Shown: positions 11,281 through 25,620 of the stretch, in pieces
How the letters are laid out: each line of letters opens with the position of its first letter
Position numbering within the stretch: the stretch's first letter is position 1
NCBI RefSeq assembly: GCF_037975245.1
Contig: NC_092574.1
Coordinates: forward strand, 18,200,713 to 18,264,712
Reading direction: 5' to 3'
Length of the DNA stretch: 64,000 nucleotides
From: Apostichopus japonicus
Lineage: Eukaryota; Echinodermata; Holothuroidea; Aspidochirotida; Stichopodidae
Program-made: the position numbers and the translations under genes
Notes under the pieces: generated by a model
Database searches by the model: none
Told to the model about the DNA's origin: nothing
Seen by the model: the letters and a program-made list of their open reading frames with translations, nothing else

Positions 11281-12110
11281 TATTATTATTATTATTTACC
11301 AGATATATATAGCGCTCTTTTCATGCTTAAGCATGTTCAAGAGCGCTTTACAATGACAACAAAATGACAAAACCCTTAAAATATGAATATGAAAAATAAA
11401 ATGGACGCAGCTTAAATATTAATATAAAAAATATATATATATTAAGGAAAATTTTTAAAAACAATATAGATTTACAGTGAAATTCCTAAAAAGAAAAAAT
11501 GAGTTTTAAGGTAATTTTAAGTAACAAAATGACAAAACCCTTAAAATATGAATACGAAAAATATAATGGACGCAGCATAAATATTAATATAAAAAAATAT
11601 ATATATACTAGGGAAATTTTTTAAAAACAATATAGATTTACAGTGAAATTCCTAAAAAGAAAAAGTGAGTAATTTCTTAAAAGTGGCTAATGTTTTAGCA
11701 TCACGGATATTATTTGGCAGTGCATTCCATAGCTTGCTAGCTGCAAAGTTAAATTGTCTGTCGCCGTATGTAGCAGTCCTTACTCTGGGGACCACTAGTG
11801 TAAGGGTATTGGCCGATCTCAATGTTCTGTTAGGCTTGTAGTTGTACACAGTTAGCATATCAGTTAAGTTTTGAGGTGCTTGAAAATGAATTGATTTATA
11901 TGCATGTAATAATAGTTTGAACACGACACGACGGTGAACAGGCAGCCAGTGAAGATCTCTTAAGACAGGTGTGATGTGAGAGAAATGTGAAGTTCTGGTG
12001 ATTATACGTGTCGTGTTGTTGGACACGTTGCAGCCTATTAAAAGTCCATTGTGGTGCACCAAAAAGCAGCGAGTTGCAGTAATCAGGACGCAAGGGCGAG
12101 GTTTTTTTTG
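11281..12110 (-). mobile_element. CR1/L2-like LINE, 5'-truncated 3' fragment
   Basis: The minus-strand frames encode only the ORF2 C terminus: DYCNSLLFGAPQWTFNRLQRVQ, a frameshift near 12030, then HWLPVHRRVVFKLLLHAYKS, RTLRSANTLTLVVPR and SKLWNALPNNIRDAKTLATF. A 3' UTR follows (11650 down to 11281), ending in a 9-bp hairpin and a TTATTATT-type tail. Within the UTR a roughly 150-bp segment is tandemly repeated with period 165 (copies start at 11358 and 11523). Confidence 0.88.
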
Positions 12111-15370
<3,260 letters not shown>

Positions 15371-15373
15371 CCT

Positions 15374-15695
15374 AAATAATAATAATAATAATAATATTTG
15401 ATTTTTATATAGCGCTTTACACCAGCGATAGGTCTCAAAGCGCTCATACGTTATATATTACCCCTGGTCAATGATAACCTGTCCCAGAGACAATCCCTCC
15501 AGTCGGCAGCAGTTATATACTGCGCCCAATGACAAGTTTACCTCACACGTACCCATTTAACCCCTGGGTGGAGAGTGGCAAGTGAGATAAAGCATCTTGC
15601 CAAAGGACACAACGCAATGAACTAGGCATGAATCGAACCAGTAATCCTTGGATCACGAGTCCGACGCCTTAGCCAATTGGCCACCACGCTCTCAC
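15374..15695 (-). mobile_element. tRNA-derived SINE, copy 1
   Basis: Read on the minus strand, the head (15695 downward) has a tRNA-like promoter: box A-like TGGCTAAGGCG and box B-like GGTTCGATTC. A body follows with GAGGTAAAC and GGGGTAATATA. The tail is a hairpin (AGCGCTTT / AAAGCGCT), then GCGCTATATAAAAATC and a (TTA)n run. The tail matches the 3' ends of the CR1/L2 LINEs here, so this SINE probably borrows their reverse transcriptase. About 85% similar by eye to the copy at 34570. Confidence 0.85.
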
Positions 15696-16581
15696 TCGAA
15701 ATAAAGCGATAATGCAAAGAATATAGAAGATATGGCAATACTGCAGCTTCTGGGGTTTCGTCCCTGAACCCAACCTGGGCTCTGTCACTGGACCCATTGG
15801 AGTTCCCTCCATCCCATGCAGCCAATGACATTTTACCCCCCCCCCCTACCATCCTAATAAAAAATACCCCTCTATACGCCTCCATTTTATAAGAAATATT
15901 AATTTGACAAACAAGCATTCATAATAATAAAAGTTTTCATATAATGAAGTAGGCCCATTCCTAGTGACATGAAAAGCGATTTGTTTAGATGCGACATGTA
16001 TTGTATTACTAGAAATTAAACTTGCCTTGTATTCGAAATTAATGAACTACACGCTGTTGGGGTATTAATTATCAAACATGATTATAATTTATTTTTTATC
16101 TAACTCAAATTCTCAAAAACTCATTTAAACTCATAAATGTTTAAGCTGATCAATATTAACTGATAGTTTCTGACCATACTGTACATCTCGATCCAGGGAC
16201 AATGGAGCCAGGACAAGGGAGGAGGCATAAGAGATACAGTTTTGTGGGGACCGCAAACTAACCCCAAAGTACCCACTTACATAAATAAGAGGTGCCAGCT
16301 TGGTAATTAAAATAGTTCCCTGTTGTTGAAAGAACGTAATTAAAATGTGCCCTATTGTTGAAAAATTCTGGAATTTATAGTATACGGAATAAATAGGAGA
16401 CCCAATTTTTCGGAAAGATGGGGAGAACGTTTCGGTTTGCCAACTCAAATCAAAGTCAATCTGCGTATCCAGGTCCCCCCTCCCTCCCTCACTCCCCTGC
16501 CCCGCCACATTGAACGCAGGCTTCCGCCACCCATGCATCGATCCAAAATTATAACCATTTTACCAAACTTTGTTTCTTTAT
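15696..16581. other. Intergenic upstream of the GPCR
   Basis: Contains a C9 run near 15838. No coding exon seen; it may include intron or promoter of the GPCR gene, but nothing specific can be pointed to. Confidence 0.4.
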
Positions 16582-16597
16582 TCTATTCTTCTTACAG
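16582..16597 (+). other. Candidate splice acceptor in the GPCR 5' leader
   Basis: TCTATTCTTCTTACAG is a strong polypyrimidine tract with CAG, 69 bp before the start codon. It suggests that the coding exon is joined to an upstream non-coding exon not identified here. Confidence 0.55.
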
Positions 16598-16666
16598 GTA
16601 GCGAGATAAGGATTCATCATTTGTTATCGATTCTACAGACGAAAAGGAAAACGAACAGAATAAAAG

Positions 16667-17686
16667 ATGGAAACCACTACGAACTCCGATGAACATTTAG
16701 GCTGTACAGATAAGTCATCTATGGTCGCTTATCAAATATGTTTGTGCATATTCCTTGCCGTAGGAGTTCCGGCCAATTTAAGCATAATTTATCTAATTCT
16801 CACCGTCAAGCAACTCAGAAATCTCTCCAATGCCATCTTGTGTTTAGTATGTATAGCCGACCTGGCTACCCTGTTGACCATGGTTCCCTGGGAGTTATTT
16901 CCTGACATACGGATAGAACAATTATGGAATCCGATAACCACGATACAGATATTTGTCTGCGCTTTGTCGATATTCTCGCTCACGGTGTTGAGCTACGATA
17001 GACATATCGCGGTTACTAAACCGCTGGACGCACACCAAACACTCAAAACCAACTCGATCAAAATAACCCTCATCGTTATTTTGTCCTTTTTCGCAGCATT
17101 TCCATTTTTCTTTTATGTGAGATTCAACGACGATCATCAACTTATAGTCAGACACCTTTACTACATCATCCCGGTGACTTTTCTGTTATTATACGTCTTA
17201 CCACTATTTACTATTTCGGTACTCTACGTTAGGATGGCAAGAAAACTGACGTACAATAAATCATCGGTACAGGAGAGCATTAAAAGCAACAAAAAAGTTG
17301 GGAAACAGAGAAACAGGGTAGCTATAATTGTACTCTCTTTGGTGATAATTTTTGCTATTTGTTGGTTACCGTTCTTCCTCGATTTGCTCATTTTCCTGTT
17401 TAGTGATGATGGATCTTGTACCCCCTTTCAAGTATTTGTTCACGATTGGAAAACCTTATTTCTTCTAGCAAATCCGATGCTTGACCCATTATCGATTTAC
17501 ATCTTGGGATCCAGATACAGATGGTACATATCACAAACGTGTTGTTTCCGTCGATTATGCGGCATATTTTGCCAAGAAAGTAAAAATAATCCATTGGAAT
17601 CTTCCACTGGGGCACAGATGAAGTCCATGCCGACAAGAACGAGCGCTTACTTCAAGCCATTGTATAACACAACGGAGCGTGAATAA
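16667..17686 (+). CDS. Class A GPCR, bombesin/endothelin-receptor-like, intron-less
   Basis: 339 residues with seven hydrophobic spans and a strong start context (A at -3, G at +4). Visible class A landmarks are N37 (1.50), D65 in IADLA (2.50), D111-R112-H113 in place of DRY, P179 (5.50), CWLP at 232-235 (6.50) and DPLSIY at 273-278. The spacing DPxxxY rather than NPxxY is the form seen in bombesin, endothelin and GPR37 receptors (NPFALY/NPIALY), and SLTVLSYDRH fits that group. The C tail has TCCFRRLC for palmitoylation. Odd points: the 3.25 disulfide Cys is W87, the second extracellular loop has no Cys, W4.50 is Val, and there is no N-terminal N-glycosylation sequon. Cys13 and Cys251 could form another bond. 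It is probably a plasma-membrane neuropeptide-type receptor; the ligand is unknown. Confidence 0.93.
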   Translation: METTTNSDEHLGCTDKSSMVAYQICLCIFLAVGVPANLSIIYLILTVKQLRNLSNAILCLVCIADLATLLTMVPWELFPDIRIEQLWNPITTIQIFVCALSIFSLTVLSYDRHIAVTKPLDAHQTLKTNSIKITLIVILSFFAAFPFFFYVRFNDDHQLIVRHLYYIIPVTFLLLYVLPLFTISVLYVRMARKLTYNKSSVQESIKSNKKVGKQRNRVAIIVLSLVIIFAICWLPFFLDLLIFLFSDDGSCTPFQVFVHDWKTLFLLANPMLDPLSIYILGSRYRWYISQTCCFRRLCGIFCQESKNNPLESSTGAQMKSMPTRTSAYFKPLYNTTERE

Positions 17687-17890
17687 TTAAATTAACAGTT
17701 CTAATATAGAAACCTATCCCATACTCCTTCCTACCACCATCGCCGCCGCCTCCAACGTCACCATCACCTATCACCCCACCACTGTCTCCTATTCATCGAA
17801 TGTTGTAGATGGTATAGTATTCTGATAAATATATCTGATATATATATATATATATAATTAAAATTAAAGAATTGTTGTTCACGTTGGCAA

Positions 17891-17909
17891 AATAAATACG
17901 GACAATAAA
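17891..17909 (+). terminator. Candidate polyadenylation signals for the GPCR
   Basis: Two AATAAA hexamers (17891-17896 and 17904-17909) lie about 205-225 bp after the stop codon on the coding strand. Confidence 0.55.
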
Positions 17910-18288
17910 ATGTGTAAATTTTTAATATGTATATATTCATAATATGTGTATATTTATAAAATATGTCTGTTTATAATATACTCCAAGACCCCTAATATTT
18001 CTACAATTTTTGCTTGGTAAGTCCAATTTTTACCTTCATCATCTCGACAACTCTACAGTGGTGGATGTTGCGGTCTGGGCAAAGACTCAACGGGGAGGAG
18101 AAATCTCCCTACCACATCTTTTAAATGATTAGTTGCAAAACGCTGCTATATTTTGCAACTTTGAAGTACCTTTTCCCTTTATCCCGCACAAATATCGGCA
18201 ATTTCTTTTTTTTTTCTCCGAATTTGTGGCGAGGGTCCAAAATGTTCAGTTCCTTATAATCTGCGTTATGGCCCAACTTTGTGTACGG
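17910..18288. other. Intergenic, no gene seen
   Basis: AT-rich sequence downstream of the GPCR poly(A) signals, no feature recognised. Confidence 0.4.
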
Positions 18289-19060
18289 CTAGATTGTAAA
18301 CACGATATCTCAACAACCATAAGTTGAATCTTGGTAGGTAGATGCCCATGATGTGGTTCCCATATCATGAATATTAATAAGTGGGCGGGACTTAACATAA
18401 AATTCTTAAAATTGCAATATCTCTTCAACCGTATGTCCGATTTAGATCATATAGATGGTATGGTGATGTAACTACATAGTAAGTCCATGTTCTTTGCAAC
18501 AACAACTAACACCTCATTAATATTCATGAGTGGATGAGGCTAAATTGGAAATCGTCGAAAGCAGTTGTAAACACGATGTCTCAACAAACACAAGTTGAAT
18601 CAATATCATACTTGGTAGGTATACGCCCAATGATGTGTAGATGTGCCCTTGTTTTTGGTTCCCATATCATGAATGTTAATGAGTGGGCGGGGCTTTAGGT
18701 AAAATTTAGTTCATACTGGTATGGTGATGATGTTGGTAGATAATAAGCACATTTTCATGACGTCTCCAACTTTATGTGATTAATATTCATCAAATTACAA
18801 GAAATGGCATTTAAACACAAGACAAGAACCAGATGTTCCATGATTTTCATCCTTGGCATATTAGGTTTGTCACGCTATACATTCATACAATCAACCTTGT
18901 TGTTTTTATGTGCATATCATTAATATCTATCAGTGAACATCAAATTCTAAATCAGATATCTCTGAAATTAGTTTTATACATGTACTTCAATAATACAGTA
19001 TATAGATACATGCTTATGAGATAAAAAAAATTAGACCTCATTAATATTCATGCATGTATC
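18289..19060. repeat. Diverged two-copy repeat with GTGGGCGGG and TTAATATTCAT motifs
   Basis: Copies starting near 18296 and 18572 (spacing about 276 bp) share TAAACACGATRTCTCAACAA, AAGTTGAATC, CTTGGTAGGTA..GCCCA, GGTTCCCATATCATGAAT and GTTAATGAGTGGGCGGG. ATTAATATTCAT recurs at five places to about 19050. It looks like a decayed dispersed repeat; no coding potential. Confidence 0.6.
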
Positions 19061-19262
19061 TGTTTTTGTACTATGTCATTAAAATAGAAATCATTAAATA
19101 CATTTCGTCAACGTAACTGACCTTCCTTCATATGTTGCTGCATTAGTCAATACAGAATCCTCTTCAATTTGGTATGCACATGTTTCATGAATATGAAATG
19201 GCTTACCACACTACGAATATGTTATGGCTTCGGAACCGATAAACATTTTCTGTTTTTTTATT

Positions 19263-19450
19263 CATAGGCGTAGGAGCCCAATTTGATTGGGGGGGGGGGG
19301 GCTGTAACGACTTGCCCGAAAAATATAACCAAAGTTTTTTGCGCGCTCCGCGCGCGTTCAACATGCCTCAAATTACACAATATCATATCCATAATGTTTA
19401 TTTCTTCTGTGTGTGTGTGGGGGGGGGGGGGGGCAGGGGTAATTCAGACC
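19263..19450 (+). mobile_element. Partial hAT-type MITE (left end)
   Basis: It starts CATAGGCGTAGGAGCCC, then a G12 run, CTGTAACGACTTGCCCGAAA and GCGCGC-rich palindromic sequence. The same blocks occur inverted in the complete element at 40752-41193. No right end was found, so this copy is probably truncated near the second G-run at 19421. Confidence 0.55.
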
Positions 19451-19689
19451 CCTATATGGATATATGTATGTATGTATATGCCATTTACACTAAAGAGAAT
19501 ATTGACCACAATTCTGCTAGAAAATTCAATAATGGTCGTCCATACATGTTTAAACTCTAACAGTCATTTTCCTGTCAAGCTGAACTCACCTCATTGTCTG
19601 GGAATAATGAATTAATAATTACTGTTTTTTACGTCAATGGTTCAGAGCTGGTTTGTTTTTGGCCTTTGTGAAGGCATTTTTAATAGAAC

Positions 19690-20235
19690 CCCAAAAATAC
19701 TGTCTGTTGAGTTAATTGTTGTAACAGTTATTTAGTGCGAGAATCAAATAGACTTCAGACTAGGAGCAAATACATGCGTCCAATCCACAACGCTTGACTG
19801 CGTGGAAGGTATGTTGGTACAATGACGTGGATGGCATCTGCTTGGTAAGAGGTACTTGTTCGTGGTTTATCGAACAAGTCTGTTTTGAGTGAACCATTTT
19901 GTAGGGCCACAGTGGTGTCCAGGAAGTGAACGTCGTGTCTAGAAAAAATCTGCAGTAAAGTTGACTGTGTGATGAAACGAGTTTATGTCATCAATGAAGA
20001 GTTTTAAGATTTGCCTCACCATGGGTCCTGTATCATGAAGATATCGTCAATAAAACTTATAACCACATGTATAGTTTCAAGTTGTGTCGAGATGGAAATT
20101 CTTTCTCGAGGTTTCTCCTGAATATGTTGACAAAAATCGGTGTCATATTTTATACCCATTGCGGTGCCATGAATCTGGAGGTAGTGTTTGTTGCCAAATA
20201 CAAGACTATGGAAAATAATGGTAACCGACGATAAG
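19690..20235 (-). mobile_element. Penelope-like element, reverse transcriptase relic
   Basis: On the minus strand the frames read LQIHGTAMGIKYD, then VVISFIDDIFMIQDPW, then after a frameshift LKLFIDDINSFHHTVNFTAD, and after another HDVHFLDTTVALQNGSLKTD. GTAMG, (Y)IDDIF and (I/H)FLDTTV in this order are the RT core of Penelope-like retroelements. In-frame stops and frameshifts show it is dead. The endonuclease domain is not visible. In DIRS or LTR elements these motifs differ, so the family call is fairly firm. Confidence 0.78.
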
Positions 20236-20479
20236 GAAAATCGACTGCTTTTATGGCATACGGTATTATTCTATGTTACAATAAGCCGCAGAAAGCCAAT
20301 AAGATGTTCAAAGATACATCAACTATGCTGCATTTAGAGAAAGGCTGGATCTCGAGTGAGATACGATAATTAAATTAGGTAAGTGATTGGAGGTAAAACA
20401 GCCAATGTATGGTTTTGCAGAGCTTTCGAGAGAAACTAGCTCTTCTTCAGTGCATGATCACCGAAAGTGACAAGGAGTA

Positions 20480-22485
20480 GCAGGAATTGAAACTATTTTA
20501 TAGAGAAGAGTGTCAACATGGCGGTAAAGTCAATGCGACCCCCCCCCCCCCAAAAAAAAATGCGACAAGTGAAGTCAATGCGACTATAAATATATATAGA
20601 TAGATATATAGATAGATAGACAGATAAATGTAACTGTATTATTTAAACCAACTGTATTATAAAACATAGTTTAAAACTGAAATTAAATTTCCTTGTATAT
20701 ATTTAATGTTTATGTATATATAAATTGGCAGTAGGAAGTTAATAACATTTCTCCTAATCGGATCAGCATGTATCAAACAAATTTAAAAGAAAATAAGAAT
20801 ATGGTGTTTATTTTATGGTTATACAAAATGTCACATGTATATATATATAAGTTCCAAAGTATACGCTAAATTAAATACTAGTTGTTATGAAGTTTTCTTT
20901 GAATTTTCTTGTTTTCGAGTCTCTTGTTTGCTGACCCTTTTGGTATACCTGCTACAGGTTGGTCCCCGGATGTAGAGAACAAAGCAGCAACAAAGCATCG
21001 TCCTTTGATCTCAGATAAATGTTCGAATTTCTATCCCATTCCCGTAGGTTTTAAATTAGCGAAGTAAAACAAAGAAGCATATACCAATATGAAGATACTA
21101 TTATATCCTGGTAACTTGAAACAATAAGAAGAATGATTTGTAACCATGCATGCTTCAACATCGGATTCCTTTTTTGTTTTCAACATTTTCCGAATGAAAC
21201 GGGGTCGGTTAATTTATTTCCCAACATAATCCATGCATCTCGAGAAATGTACGTAGACCAACGTTAGCTTACCTACACGGAATTAGCATGGGGTTATGTT
21301 TTCTGCCTAGCCTATTTTATAGCCTAGCTTTTTTTTGCATATAGGAATTGGAGCTTAAGTATATATACTGTTTGTCAATAACTTTTGAAGTAGGACATCG
21401 GCTGCCGTGGCGACTGTGGCTTTATCGAAAAAGATATGCTTTCTATAAACATTAATCTATATGAGCTAATTCATGCATGACGCATATAGCCATGGAGCCG
21501 TCATTCCCAAGTTCCCCCGTGGGATAGAACATGCAGAACCCTTACATCACAAAGATGATTTCTGCATGGTACCGTACAAAGTAGTAATTATAACTGATTT
21601 ATTCAGCTATTGACAATGGCATGTAAGCCATTTACACGAAGTGTAAAGGCCTATCTCATCCGTAGTGTGTTTATACAAAGCGTGAATACAAGCGTACAAT
21701 GAGTAATTATGCGAGGCATATTCTTTCCAAATGCACGAAGCAGAGTCGTTCAAAAGGTAGGGAAATTGGATAGGGCAGGAAAAACGAAATGGAGTCATAA
21801 ACATCATCGGCCTAAGTTTAACGAAGGTAGCCAGGTACACGTTTGTTGTACACCGGTTGGCCTACGAATCGATCAGTTGACCACATTACTCACATCTTTA
21901 TCCGTGGGTCCCTCCTACCTACAAATATAAAAAATACTCAATCACTATAAGGATATTGAAGAACCGAAGCCTGCTTGCCACTCTGGTTTATTTTTTTCTT
22001 ATGTAGACAGCTGTTAACATTGTCATCTAATTTCGGGGCAGTTCTGAGCACGGTCAATAATTTATTCAAGAAAATCTTTCGAAAGAGAATCTAGGCTTAT
22101 TTACTCAATGATTTCGTCTAAGCTGAGATACATAGGACGACAGCTTGTAAACAGGGAACGATATACATGAAACACTGTATCAGCGAATTGAAATAATAAT
22201 ATCAATAAAATAATGATAAAATAAGAAACAATCATAATAGTAATACTAATACTAATAATATTTTTTTCATTTTTATTTGCATTCATCTCTTCGGCACTAA
22301 ACAATCTATTTCATGACATGAAAACAACTTCATTTCCTTTATCAATTGGGCAAGGAATCTCTTAGCAGTTTAATTTCTTTGTGCTCTTGCTATTAATAAG
22401 TATATGCATTTCAACACTCAAGAAAAATGAAAGCTTGTGTTTGAAAGTATCATAATTTGGAACGTTTTTGTTAAATTTACACAGG
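20480..22485. other. Intergenic, no gene seen
   Basis: Holds a C10/A9 run near 20540, a short (GATA)-like run near 20600 and several TATATA stretches. The overlapping frames at 21607-21930 show no recognisable domain. Confidence 0.45.
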
Positions 22486-22489
22486 TAAA

Positions 22490-25036
22490 TATTGTACTTG
22501 GTTTAAAAAGATGTGAGGCTATACCATTTCATTTTGTTCTCATAATCATAACCAAAACACACATGTTCGTACTCGACTGCAACTTTTGAATGAAATATTT
22601 CGAGATATATTTTATTCCAAATATCTCCAACTGCGATGCAATGCCAGAAAAGGTGGTCTAGGGTTTCACTAAACTCGCAACGAAAGTGCAACTTGGGTTA
22701 TTAATAATGTGAATTTTAATGAGGAAACTATTTGTAACAATGATATGATGGATAAACCTGTACTGAAAGTTTCTTATTTTAGTATCTTTAATCTTGCTAC
22801 AAGAAACAAAAATCTTACATCAGTTTAAATAGGTGCCTTGAAAATCATTGTCCCATTTTAAACAACAGCATGGCTGCTCAATACAACGGCTGTTAAATTT
22901 AAAATAAGCATGTTGGCAAATCTGAGTAGTACAACACAATTGCGCTAGCATAATCTGTTGACGAGATGGTTGCCTAGGCAACTGTAATGAACACCTAGGT
23001 GGTACCCATGTACGTGGGATAGAATGTATAATCCCATTCAGCTTTGTAAAGGGGAAGCTTGGACAATTAAATTTAGCAATAAAAGCAGTATACGACAGAG
23101 GCCTGTCAGACATGTCATACAATTCCCTGACATACAGCACATTTGAATTAAAACACTTCTTGTGCCAAACTACTTCATTATTAATCTTGAAAGAGCTGTT
23201 GTTCCAGATATTCTGATCACCGTAATTCGACATCGGGGTGTCATAAGTAAGATCGCTCCAAGCACAACAGCAGTTGCTAATATACTCGTTTTTGACTTTC
23301 CTAGAAATTTCGGTTCCCTTAAAATTACAACTAATTAGAAAACCCTTACTAACGTTTTTTTTTAAAAAAAAAGTCGAAAAGGACTTTCCGATGGCCAAAA
23401 GTGTGATCTGTATATCTTTTAATCCAAGTGATTTTCATACTTTTCATAAAATCGTGCACGTTGATCATATTTAAGCCACCTTCTTCATGTGGCTGCAGCA
23501 TTAATATTTACCGCTTTATCTTTATCGCCTTTTCCTCTCCAAATAAAGTTTAAAAGAATCTGGTGGGTTAGGTAGAACAGAGAAGAGGAAAACAAGTTGT
23601 GACAGAGCAAAATTATTTATGAGAACAATTTTGCCATAGGGTCCCATAGGGAGTCACATCACGAGCAGACCACATATTCAGGACACTTTTTAAACGTGAC
23701 AGTTTTGGTAAATAATTTAAAAGGGAAAAGATCACTTCTATTGCTTGTATATTTTATACAGAGAACCTTAATAGGACCATCTGTAAAGGGAATATTATAA
23801 GCACTCTGACCCTGAACATTCTGATTATGAGCACCGATAGGAAGAATGTTAGACCTTTCGAAGTTGACCTTCAGACCAGAAGCTTGTTTAAATTCGGTTA
23901 GGATCTCAACAACTCCCATTAAAGAACAATCGTCACTGTCCAGAAAAATAGTTTTATCATTAGCATACATAGACACTTTTATGTTAACATTGCCTACTGG
24001 AAGTCCGACATAAATACGGCCAGCACGCAATTTCAAAGCCAAAATTTTTGCACACAACACGAAAACGTATGGACTTAAGGGGCAACCTTGGCGCATCCCC
24101 CTTTTAACAGGAAAATTCCTAGAGGAGACCCCGTGATTCAAAACGCAAGCCGCACAGTTTGCATCAAATGTCTTAACCCAACGGATAATGCTATCCCCAA
24201 AATTGAAAAGTTGCAGTGTATGTTACAAAAAATGCCAATTAAATCTGTCGAAGGCTCTTTCAAAGTCAACGAAGAGAATATAACCAGGCATGTTTTTTCG
24301 TTAACATACTGTATAACATCTAGGATCAGTCGAATATTTTCTCCTATATATCGGAATATATAACCAGTTTGATCATGAGGGATAACATGTGGCAAGACCA
24401 TTTTGAGTCTTGCAGAAATACAAGAAGCAGCAATATTTCAATCTACATTTAAAAGGGAGATTGGTCTCCAATTACTAACTTTCTTAATGTCTTTACCATC
24501 TTTAGGAAGTAAAGTAATACTCTGCTTTATAATAATATACATAATATACATAATAATATACATAAAATAATCAGCTCTGCCTTGCTTATCAAATAACCCG
24601 AGTTCAACGACATAACAACGAAAGACTTAATTTCTGGCCAAAAATATCTGTAAAATTCAACTGGCAGACCATCGCTGCCAGGTACCTTACCACAAGCCAT
24701 ACTTTTAAGCACATTCCAACATTCCTCCTCAGTCAAAGCACCTTCACAATTATTTCTTGAATCGTCGTTCAAACCCGGAACATGAAGCGACACAGTAAAA
24801 GTATTATCCAAGCTAGAATTATTACAAGTAGCATACACATTTTCGTAAAAATTCCGCTCAACGTTTAGAATTGCACGGAGATCGGTAAACTCAGTCACAT
24901 TGCCATCGACTAAAATTTTAATTGCTCACTATTTCGCTTCTCTAAATTTAGGAAGTACTGTATCTTCCGCTCACCTTTTTCAAGACATCTCGGTCTAGAG
25001 CGGATAATAATACCGTCAACTTTAATAATAATAATT

Positions 25037-25130
<94 letters not shown>

Positions 25131-25134
25131 TAAA

Positions 25135-25166
<32 letters not shown>

Positions 25167-25216
25167 AAAATAATAATAATAATAATATTAATAATAATAA
25201 TAATAATAAAAATAAA

Positions 25217-25259
<43 letters not shown>

Positions 25260-25620
25260 TTTGTTTAGCTGTACCCTTAGAATAGGCAATTGACACGGAT
25301 TTTATGATAATTTTATAAGATTCTCATAGCAGACTAGGGTTGTGATTGTTACTGATTGCCTCCTTAATATTGTCCTCGACTGAACTGATGTAATTTGGGT
25401 CTTCCAACAGCGAAATGTTAAGTTTACAAGCACCTTTACCACGGGCATTTCCAACTATAAGATTAAAAGTTACACCGGAATGATCAGAAACAAACATCGG
25501 TAGTATCCACAATTCTGTCACGGCATTTTTAAGGTGCTGAGAAACAATAAAATAATCAGATCTTAAGTTAATGGACTGATGTGTCAATGTTTGAATGCCA
25601 AGTATACCGTATTTCTACCA
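22490..25620 (-). mobile_element. L1/Tx1-clade LINE, 5'-truncated and decayed ORF2
   Basis: Minus-strand pieces in order: endonuclease C terminus (LPMFVSDHSGVTFNLIV, 25587-25324), linker and thumb (RSRPRCLEKGERKIQYFLNL, about 25000), ALTEEECWNVLKSM and GKVPGSDGLPVEFYRYFW (24898-24527), RMRQGCPLSPYVFVLC-like RT (about 24090), YANDKTIFLDSD (about 23950), the C-terminal domain with IHSIPRTW (about 23030), and a zinc-finger-like CEFSETLDHLFWHC (about 22650). The catalytic YADD is YAND, a lost aspartate, and several frameshifts are present, so it is inactive. A (TAA)n expansion sits in the linker. Confidence 0.86.
25021..25262. repeat. (TAA)n/(AAT)n microsatellite inside a LINE frame
   Basis: About 240 bp of mainly TAA/AAT triplets with scattered AAAAAT variants, ending in (TTA)n. 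On the minus strand it stays in frame with the L1/Tx1 ORF2 and would encode an Ile/Leu-rich run. Confidence 0.92.

Noticed and set aside
20430-20465. Hammerhead-like CTGAAGA..GAAA core on the minus strand near the Penelope-like relic
   Set aside because: The first pair of stem II would be A-C, stems I and III do not form, and no cleavage triplet is placed correctly.
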